NCBI GenBank assembly: GCA_023665825.1
Contig: JAMPDE010000001.1
Coordinates: forward strand, 1,012,355-1,076,354
Source of the DNA: Alistipes senegalensis
GTDB taxonomy: Bacteria > Bacteroidota > Bacteroidia > Bacteroidales > Rikenellaceae
Reading direction: 5' to 3'
DNA length: 64,000 bases
Shown here: in pieces, positions 58,251 through 64,000 of the stretch
How the letters are laid out: the number at the start of each line of letters is the position of its first letter
Numbering within the stretch: position 1 is the stretch's first letter
Program-made: the position numbers and the translations under genes
The notes under the pieces: model-generated
Seen by the model: the letters and a program-made list of their open reading frames with translations, nothing else
What the model was told of the DNA's origin: nothing
Databases searched by the model: none

Positions 58251-59042
58251 ATGAATCTTGCTGGTCAGCGGATATTTCAGCCCCTTGTAGCCCGAGATGT
58301 AGGCTTGGATGCTGCCCACGCGCACGGGCGATTCGATGTAGAGCGGGATTTTGTTCTCGTCGTCCGAAATCCAAATGGTGAATATCGTGCCGTCGGTGAA
58401 CGAAAACTCCTCCGTCGAGCCCAGTTCGCACTCGAAGCGCAGCGCACGGAAACGGCCCACGTTGCGGATTTTCTTCGTCTCGGTGCCCAGATAGCGGTAG
58501 TGGATGCGGCGGATGGTGTCTTGCAGCACCATTTGCAGCTGGGACGGTTCGCCCGTCTTGAAATCTTCGGCCCGCGCCGTCCGCAGCGTGAAAAAGAGCG
58601 AAATGGCGTCCATGCTTTCGGGCGTCAGCTCCATTCGCTTCTGTTGTTCGGGTTTCTGGCGGCTGTGCCAGCGGGTCGCCACCCGCATGCTGTCCCAGTC
58701 GTAGGCGTAGCGGCTCTGGAAGGTGTAGTCGCCCTCGCGCAGGTCGCACTGGAACGTGACGGGCCGCAGTCGTTCGGGGTCGATGTGCACGGTGTAGACG
58801 TCGAGCATGTTGTAGAACCAGCGGTAGGTGGGCAGCGTACGCCCCGTGCCGACCACCTTGTAGAGTTTCCGGCCGTCGACCGTCGCTTCTTCCGTTACGA
58901 CATCGACCGAGCCGACCTCCGTGTTCGGGAACATCTTGGCCTTGTAGCTCACGCGGTATTCGAGCCGTTCGCCCGGGTGGTAGAGCTGGGCGCAGAGCGG
59001 CTTCGCCGCGAAAAGTGCCAGCATCAGACACCATGATTTCAT
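58248..59042 (-). CDS. DUF3108 exported protein
   Basis: A 264-residue periplasmic protein (signal MKSWCLMLALFAAKPLCAQ; start at 59042, with a further Met upstream). DUF3108 hallmarks: FHPGE-like YHPGERLEYRVSYK (about 21-34), a WFYNMLDVYTVHIDPERLRP segment, LFFTLRTA and FTIWISDDENKIPLYIES (about 228). Members are beta-rich, lipid-carrier-like proteins of unknown role. It lies 39 bp after recG. The stop codon is inside a family-A tail. Confidence 0.85.
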   Translation of the reverse strand: MKSWCLMLALFAAKPLCAQLYHPGERLEYRVSYKAKMFPNTEVGSVDVVTEEATVDGRKLYKVVGTGRTLPTYRWFYNMLDVYTVHIDPERLRPVTFQCDLREGDYTFQSRYAYDWDSMRVATRWHSRQKPEQQKRMELTPESMDAISLFFTLRTARAEDFKTGEPSQLQMVLQDTIRRIHYRYLGTETKKIRNVGRFRALRFECELGSTEEFSFTDGTIFTIWISDDENKIPLYIESPVRVGSIQAYISGYKGLKYPLTSKIH

Positions 59043-59081
59043 TCGATAGCTATTCATCATAACGCAGTTTTTGTTCGGTCG

Positions 59082-61196
59082 TCAGGAGATGCGCGAAAAA
59101 TCGACGGCGTTTTCGCCCGCATAGCGTCGGCGCAGCTCGTCCAGCCCGCGATGTTCGGGCAGGGCGAGGGCCCGGTCGGCCGTCAGCACGGCCGCTGCCG
59201 CTTCGCGCGTGACGGTCAGAATCTGACTGTCGAGCGTGGGGTTGGCGATTTTCAGGTCGAACCCCATGCCGCTCTGCAACGTGCCGTTGAGGTCGCCCGC
59301 GCCGCGCAGTTTCAGGTCGAGTTCCGCCAGCCGGAAGCCGTCGTTCGTCTCGCACATGGCGTCGAGCCGCGCCCGCGCCTCGCGCGAGAGTTTCTCGCCC
59401 GACATCAGGATGCAATACGACTGCTCGCCGCCGCGCCCCACGCGGCCGCGCAGCTGGTGCAGCTGCGACAGCCCGAACCGTTCGGCCGATTCGATCACCA
59501 TGACGGTGGCGTTGGGCACGTCTACCCCCACCTCGATGACCGACGTAGCGACCAAAATCTGTGCCTCGCCCGATTTGAACTGCCGCATCGACTCCTCCTT
59601 GTCGGCCGGTTTCATCTTGCCGTGACAGATCGCCGTAACGTATTCGGGCAGCGGGAAGTCGCGCGAAATGGCTTCGTAGCCGTCGGTCAGGTCCTTGTAG
59701 TCCATCGCTTCCGACTCCTTGATGAGCGGGTAGACGATGTAGACCTGCCGCCCTTTCTTGATTTCTTGGCGTAAAAATCCGAAAAGTCGCAGACGCGCCG
59801 CATCGGTGTAACGCACCGTGCGGATGGGCCGTCGTCCGGGCGGCAGTTCGTCGATGACCGAGACGTCCAGATCGCCGTAGAGTGTCATGGCCAGTGTGCG
59901 CGGAATCGGCGTGGCGGTCATCACCAGAATGTGGGGCGGTTGGGCGTTTTTCGTCCACAGCTGCGCGCGCTGCTCGACCCCGAAACGGTGTTGCTCGTCG
60001 ATGACCACGAAGCCCAGATTGGCGAACTGCACGCGGTCTTCGATCAGCGCATGGGTGCCGATAAGCAGCTGGGTCGTGCCGGCGGCGATGTTTTCCAGTA
60101 TCTTGCGGCGTTCGGCCGCTTTCGTCGCGCCCGTCAGGATTTCGACCGTTACGCCCGTGCCGTCGAGCAGCTTGCGGAACGTGGCGTAGTGCTGGCGCGC
60201 GAGGATTTCGGTCGGCGCCATCATGCAGGCTTGATAGCCGTTGTCGACGGCCAGCAGCATCGACATCAAGGCCACCATCGTCTTGCCGCTCCCGACGTCG
60301 CCCTGCAACAGGCGGTTCATCTGGAAGCCTGACACCGTGTCGCGCCGGATTTCGTGCAGCACCCGCTTCTGCGCCCCCGTCAGCTCGAACGGGAGGCGGG
60401 TTTCATAGAAAGCGGTAAAAGCATTTCCGACCGTATTGAATAAGAATCCGTTGCTTTTCGAGAGACGTTCGGTGCGGTGCTGCTGGATGTTGAGCTGCAC
60501 GCCTAACAGTTCGTCGAATTTCAGCCGGTACTGCGCCTGCCGCAGCCCTTCGGCCGACTGCGGGAAATGGATGTTGTAGTAGGCGTCGTGCAGCGGCATC
60601 AACCCGTACTGTGCCCGCATCGCATCGGGCAGCGGGTCGGCGATGCGTCCGGCGGCGATGCGCCACGCGTTGCAGACGATCTGATACATCCCTTTGGTGC
60701 CGAGCAGGTTGCTTAATTTTTCGGTCGAGGGGTAGATGCCCTGCATGCCGCTTTCGGCCTTGCGCGTCAGGGCCTGCTCGATGGTTTCGAGTTCGGGGTG
60801 GGCCAGTTGCAGCGTGTTGCGGTAGAACGACGGACGTCCGAAAAAGAGGTATTCGCGGCCGACTTCGATTCGTTTTTCGATCCACTTGATGCCCTGAAAC
60901 CAGACCAGTTCGGCCTGTCCCGAAGCGTCCTGCGCATAGGCGTAGAAACGCCGCCGCCGTCCCTCGCCGGCGTAGGAAACGCCCGTCACGCGGGCACGGA
61001 ACTGCACGTAGGCCAGTCCTGCGGCGTCGGTGATGTCGGCGATGCGGTAGATGCGCGTGCGGTCGATGTAGCGGAACGGGTAGTGTTGCAACAGATCGCC
61101 GAGCGTGCGGATGCCCAGCTCGTGCTCCAAAGCACGGGCCCGCATTTCGCCCACGCCGGGTACATACTTGATGTCGTTGTCGAGCGGATTCTCCAC
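59082..61196 (-). CDS. recG: ATP-dependent DNA helicase RecG
   Basis: A 704-residue DNA translocase that remodels stalled forks and Holliday junctions. The wedge/OB domain (about 50-200, with YVQFRARVTGVSYAGEGRRR) precedes a superfamily 2 helicase core: Walker A LLQGDVGSGKT (about 295-305), the DEAH-box equivalent VVIDEQHRFGVEQR (about 396), MTATPIPRTLAMTLYGDLDVS, VGVDVPNATVMVIESAERFGLSQLHQLRGRVGRG (motifs V and VI) and the C-terminal TRG-like LRGAGDLNGTLQSGM. The length is normal. Confidence 0.97.
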   Translation of the reverse strand: MENPLDNDIKYVPGVGEMRARALEHELGIRTLGDLLQHYPFRYIDRTRIYRIADITDAAGLAYVQFRARVTGVSYAGEGRRRRFYAYAQDASGQAELVWFQGIKWIEKRIEVGREYLFFGRPSFYRNTLQLAHPELETIEQALTRKAESGMQGIYPSTEKLSNLLGTKGMYQIVCNAWRIAAGRIADPLPDAMRAQYGLMPLHDAYYNIHFPQSAEGLRQAQYRLKFDELLGVQLNIQQHRTERLSKSNGFLFNTVGNAFTAFYETRLPFELTGAQKRVLHEIRRDTVSGFQMNRLLQGDVGSGKTMVALMSMLLAVDNGYQACMMAPTEILARQHYATFRKLLDGTGVTVEILTGATKAAERRKILENIAAGTTQLLIGTHALIEDRVQFANLGFVVIDEQHRFGVEQRAQLWTKNAQPPHILVMTATPIPRTLAMTLYGDLDVSVIDELPPGRRPIRTVRYTDAARLRLFGFLRQEIKKGRQVYIVYPLIKESEAMDYKDLTDGYEAISRDFPLPEYVTAICHGKMKPADKEESMRQFKSGEAQILVATSVIEVGVDVPNATVMVIESAERFGLSQLHQLRGRVGRGGEQSYCILMSGEKLSREARARLDAMCETNDGFRLAELDLKLRGAGDLNGTLQSGMGFDLKIANPTLDSQILTVTREAAAAVLTADRALALPEHRGLDELRRRYAGENAVDFSRIS

Positions 61197-61217
61197 CCTG
61201 CAAAGATATTCATTTTT

Positions 61218-61266
61218 TTATTAGCGCGACGTACGGTCGTCCGGCTTTGCAACGCTTCTGCGCCGT
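61218..61266 (+). repeat. Family-A tail, degenerate
   Basis: TTTATTAGCGCGACGTACGG and GGCTTTGCAACGCTTCTGCG; recognisable but eroded. It lies in the recG-GT2 gap. Confidence 0.45.
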
Positions 61267-61299
61267 TACCGTTTTATAACTCCGACACGATAGCCAACA

Positions 61300-62325
61300 T
61301 CAGTCGTAGAGGTGGCTCTTGCGGTATTTCCCGTCCAGATTTATCGCCGCTACCGCGCGCATGAGCCGGATGAACAGGGCGGGGCGATTCAACAACAGAT
61401 GGGTCCGAAGCTGTCTTTTAAGCCCGAGCGCGCCGATTGAGGGGCGGGGGAATCCTTGACTTTCGGCGATTATCGTCTTCGTGAATTTCATCCGCAATTC
61501 CGCATCCGGCACTTCGCGGGCGATGATTTTGGCCGAGTCGATGGCGGCTTTCCACAGAAACCGCGACCGCTCCTTTTCCGAAAGCGCTTCCGGTTCGAGC
61601 GCACGCATTTCGCGCTCCCGCTCGCAGTAGGCATCGAAATACTCCATCCGGCGGGAGAAATCGGTATGCAGGATGCTGCCCTTGCGCATGCGGTAGCGAT
61701 AGAGCGTGTCGGGTGCGAGCACGGCCGACCGGATGTCGCGCACCCAATGGTTGAGGACGGCCGCATCCTCGAACACCTTGCCTTCGGGGAATTCCGAGTT
61801 GATGACCTCCCGCCGCCACAGTTTGTTCCATACGCTGTTCGGTATGCTGTTACCGCACATGATTCTTCGTACTATCTCCTTGCGGTCGAGCACCACGACG
61901 TGCTTGACCAGACTTTTGGGGTGGGAGTATCCGACATATTCTTTCTGCAATCCGACTTGGGCCATGTCCGCGTCGTGTTCCGTAATCAGCCGGTAGAGCC
62001 GCTCGAACATCGTCGGAGCGATCCAGTCGTCCGAATCGACGAAGCCGATGTATTCGCCCTGCGCTTCGCGCAGCCCCGAATTGCGGGCCGCCGACAGACC
62101 TCCGTTCGCGCGGTGGATGACGCGGAAACGCGGGTCGCGGGCGGCATATTCGTCGCAGATTTGCGGACATCCGTCGGGTGAGCCGTCGTCGACCACGATA
62201 CACTCCCAGTCGCCGAACGTCTGGCCGAGAATCGAGTCGAGGCATTGGCGCAAGTAGCGTTCGACTTTGTAGACGGGGACGATGATGGAGATTTCCGGTC
62301 GGTTTTCGGTGGTTTGCGGGGTCAT
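61300..62325 (-). CDS. Family 2 glycosyltransferase
   Basis: A 341-residue GT-A enzyme that probably adds a sugar during surface polysaccharide or glycoprotein assembly. The first 110 residues carry the signature: ISIIVPVYKVERYLRQCLDS (about 11-30), CIVVDDGSPDGC, ANGGLSAARNSGLREAQGEYIGFVDSDDWI with the DxD metal motif (about 95-97). The start MTPQTTENRPEIS at 62325 is correct for the family; the frame stays open upstream only because it runs antisense to the DUF1573 gene. The donor and acceptor cannot be told. Confidence 0.92.
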   Translation of the reverse strand: MTPQTTENRPEISIIVPVYKVERYLRQCLDSILGQTFGDWECIVVDDGSPDGCPQICDEYAARDPRFRVIHRANGGLSAARNSGLREAQGEYIGFVDSDDWIAPTMFERLYRLITEHDADMAQVGLQKEYVGYSHPKSLVKHVVVLDRKEIVRRIMCGNSIPNSVWNKLWRREVINSEFPEGKVFEDAAVLNHWVRDIRSAVLAPDTLYRYRMRKGSILHTDFSRRMEYFDAYCEREREMRALEPEALSEKERSRFLWKAAIDSAKIIAREVPDAELRMKFTKTIIAESQGFPRPSIGALGLKRQLRTHLLLNRPALFIRLMRAVAAINLDGKYRKSHLYD

Positions 62326-62397
62326 GATTCTTGGGTTCGGGCGAGCGTGTCGCGGGTTTGTTTTTACAAAAATAGAAAAAAATCGTACCTTTATTGC

Positions 62398-63474
62398 ATG
62401 ATGATCCGAAAAATTCTCATCTGTGCATGGTCGGTCGTTTCGGCCGTCGGGGCGCAGGCGCAGCTGGTCTTCGAGCCGGCGAGCCACGATTTCGGTTCCG
62501 TCCGCGAGGTCGACGGCCCCGTGTCGTACACCTTCATGGGGGTCAATCGGGGCGACGAGCCGGTCGTCCTGCTCGATGTCGTGACGTCGTGCGGATGCAC
62601 CGTGCCGGAATTTTCTAAAAGGCCTGTGCTGCCCGGGTCGGCTACTCGGATTACCGTGACCTACGACCCGGCGAACCGTCCGGGCGCGTTCAGCAAGGAG
62701 CTGGCGGTCTATTCGTCCGAACGGCGCAAAATCGCGACCCTGACCGTCGCGGGCGAGGTCGTGCCCCGTCCCAAGAGCCTCGCAGAACGCTATCCGGTCG
62801 ATGCGGGCGGGGGCGTGCGGTTGAGTGCGGCGCACAATGCGTTCTCCTACATCACGCTCGGCCGTGAGGTGCACGCCGCCGTCGAGTACGTCAATACATC
62901 CGACAGCGCGGTCTCGTTCCGCCTGCGCCCCAAAGAGGCGAGCGGCTACCTGCGTGTCGCGGCACCTCAGCGGATTGCGGCGGGCGAGAGCGGGAGCATC
63001 GACCTCGCCTATCGGATTCCGGTGCAGGAGCCGCACTACGGTACGGTGAACGATGTGCTCGAAGTGGAGGTTGCAGGACGGAGCAACGGCACCGTGCTGA
63101 CGACGCACGGCATCGCGGTGGACGACCCGGCGGCCTATCGCGGCAAGCCCGCACCGGCGATGCGGCTGTCGTCGAACATCGTGCGGTTCGGGACGCTGAA
63201 ACATCGCACTGCGGCGGCCGAAAAACGGACATTCGAACTGACGAACGACGGCACCGGCGAACTCATCGTGCGGGCGGTCGAGAGCAAGGGGCGCGTCCGC
63301 ACGTCGTTGCAGGCCGGTCAGCGGATAGCTCCGGGCAAGAGCCTGACGGTCGAGGTGTCGTTATGCCCGCAGGATGCGGATTACGGCCCCCTGCTCGACC
63401 GGCTGACGATTATCGCCAACGACCCCGCCCGCCCGATGCGGCAGGTGCGGGTCGTGGCGGTCGTGGAACGGTGA
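62398..63474 (+). CDS. DUF1573 exported protein
   Basis: A 358-residue protein with signal peptide (MMIRKILICAWSVVSAVGAQAQ). DUF1573, an Ig-like ASPM/PapD-related domain, is marked by FEPASHDFGSVREVDGPVSY (about 24-43), VVTSCGCTVPEFSKRPVLPG (about 61-80) and ITVTYDPANRPGAF; a second related unit follows (FGTLKHRT..., from about 262). The TSCGC motif is typical. Function unknown, envelope location. It is divergent from the GT2 gene; a TACCTTTA at 62386-62393 is a possible -7 box but leaves almost no leader. Confidence 0.85.
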   Translation: MMIRKILICAWSVVSAVGAQAQLVFEPASHDFGSVREVDGPVSYTFMGVNRGDEPVVLLDVVTSCGCTVPEFSKRPVLPGSATRITVTYDPANRPGAFSKELAVYSSERRKIATLTVAGEVVPRPKSLAERYPVDAGGGVRLSAAHNAFSYITLGREVHAAVEYVNTSDSAVSFRLRPKEASGYLRVAAPQRIAAGESGSIDLAYRIPVQEPHYGTVNDVLEVEVAGRSNGTVLTTHGIAVDDPAAYRGKPAPAMRLSSNIVRFGTLKHRTAAAEKRTFELTNDGTGELIVRAVESKGRVRTSLQAGQRIAPGKSLTVEVSLCPQDADYGPLLDRLTIIANDPARPMRQVRVVAVVER

Positions 63475-63479
63475 AGCCG

Positions 63480-63998
63480 TTACATGCGCGGTTTCAGGGC
63501 GATGCGGAGCACCAGCGAAATCATGTAGACGATCGTGCCATAAAGCGGGGCGATGAGTGCCACGCGGAAGCCGCCGCAGAGAATCCAGAACGGAACGTCG
63601 CCGTCGTAGGAGTTCACGAAGTCGAACACGCCGTACACTCCGACCATCAGCGACAGAAATCCCGTCAGAATCGCCAGCAATCCCAGCTCCTTGACCCAGC
63701 GCGGGGCTTTCCACGCCGCGAAGCAGACGCCGATGAGCAACAGCGTGATAGCTGTCATCCAGTAGCTGCCGCCCTCCATGTAGAGTTGGGGCAGCGACCG
63801 GCCGGGCGCTTCGGGCTCGGTGGTCACTATCCATTCGTCGGTGGTGCCCGGTTTGCGGATGACGGTCTCGTTCGGGCCCGGCTCGGGCATGGTGGGGCTG
63901 ATTTCGATGCGTTCCTGTTTTTGTTCCGATGCTTGCGCTTGTGCGGCGGGGGCCGCGAGTGCCGCCGATGCGGCGAGTAAAATCAAAAATCGTTTCAT
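63480..63998 (-). CDS. Small multi-pass membrane protein with signal peptide
   Basis: A 172-residue protein: signal peptide (MKRFLILLAASAALAAPAAQAQA), a polar Pro/Glu-rich segment (25-75), then about three membrane helices (SYWMTAITLLLIGVCFAAW about 79-97, LGLLAILTGFLSLMVGVYGV about 104-123, and GGFRVALIAPLYGTIVYMISLVLR about 142-165). The last helix faintly resembles MotA/TolQ/ExbB helices, but the protein is short and this is weak. It starts 2 bp from the window's right edge and is convergent with the DUF1573 gene, 5 bp away. Confidence 0.65.
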   Translation of the reverse strand: MKRFLILLAASAALAAPAAQAQASEQKQERIEISPTMPEPGPNETVIRKPGTTDEWIVTTEPEAPGRSLPQLYMEGGSYWMTAITLLLIGVCFAAWKAPRWVKELGLLAILTGFLSLMVGVYGVFDFVNSYDGDVPFWILCGGFRVALIAPLYGTIVYMISLVLRIALKPRM

Positions 63999-64000
63999 GG

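Noticed and set aside
63480..63998. Calling the last gene ExbB/TolQ
   Set aside because: Only one helix bears a faint resemblance; the length, signal peptide and missing conserved residues do not support the family.

Overview
This 64-kb window is chromosomal DNA from a GC-rich member of the Bacteroidales, most likely Alistipes or a close relative in the Rikenellaceae. The support is the start of a 16S rRNA gene at the left edge, Bacteroidetes-type promoters (TTTG, about 20 bp, then TAnnTTTG) before the rRNA, pheS, 6S-like and other genes, a SusC/SusD glycan-uptake locus with a hybrid two-component regulator, and gene content typical of the order. Genus is an inference; no search was run.

Left part (1-21 kb) is mostly housekeeping: the 5' end of a leftward rRNA operon with tandem promoters, lspA, tRNA-Leu(CAG), the leftward yceD-rpmF-plsX-fabH group, rnpB, an outer-membrane protein, mrp, ybeY (fused in frame to a lipoprotein-like domain), mnmG, ilvE, metG, pheS, a TPR protein, an EnvC-like M23 protein, a COG2509 flavoprotein and tRNA-Leu(TAG). 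A very AT-rich gap at 5997-6370 with DnaA-box-like 9-mers, and three parS-like 16-mers at 10993, 11132 and 11740, suggest that this is the replication-origin/centromere region. Gene direction and a rough G/C count on each side agree with an origin near 6.2 kb.

Middle part (22-48.5 kb) is one polysaccharide utilisation locus. A leftward hybrid two-component sensor (22304-26335) faces a rightward 22-kb operon: an (alpha/alpha)-barrel-like secreted protein, GH2, FAD oxidoreductase, GH43 lipoprotein, two GH105 enzymes, SusC, SusD, two surface lipoproteins with Big_2-like repeats, and GH115. The enzyme set points to a glucuronic-acid-decorated plant glycan (arabinogalactan-protein or glucuronoarabinoxylan type). 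No endo-acting enzyme or polysaccharide lyase is recognisable inside the locus.

Right part (48.6-64 kb) holds a 6S-like RNA, a second compact structured element, a small phage-derived island (S24/CI-like repressor, a 95-residue protein, a lone terminase large subunit), a DUF4136 lipoprotein, an outer-membrane protein, an acetyl-xylan-esterase-like protein, kdsC, a DUF2520 protein, a coiled-coil membrane protein, DUF3108, recG, a GT2 glycosyltransferase, a DUF1573 protein and a small membrane protein.

The most striking unexplained feature is a dispersed intergenic repeat (family A) found at about seventeen places outside the polysaccharide locus and not seen inside it. Each full copy is a terminator-like hairpin with loop TTAAGAA and a TTTTAA tract, followed by a foldable tail of about 55 bp (GGCTACGG...GAAGCGCACTGACC). 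In several genes the stop codon and last residues come from the hairpin, and at terL the first codons come from a repeat. Inverted family-A copies flank a second palindromic repeat (family B), giving a composite unit.
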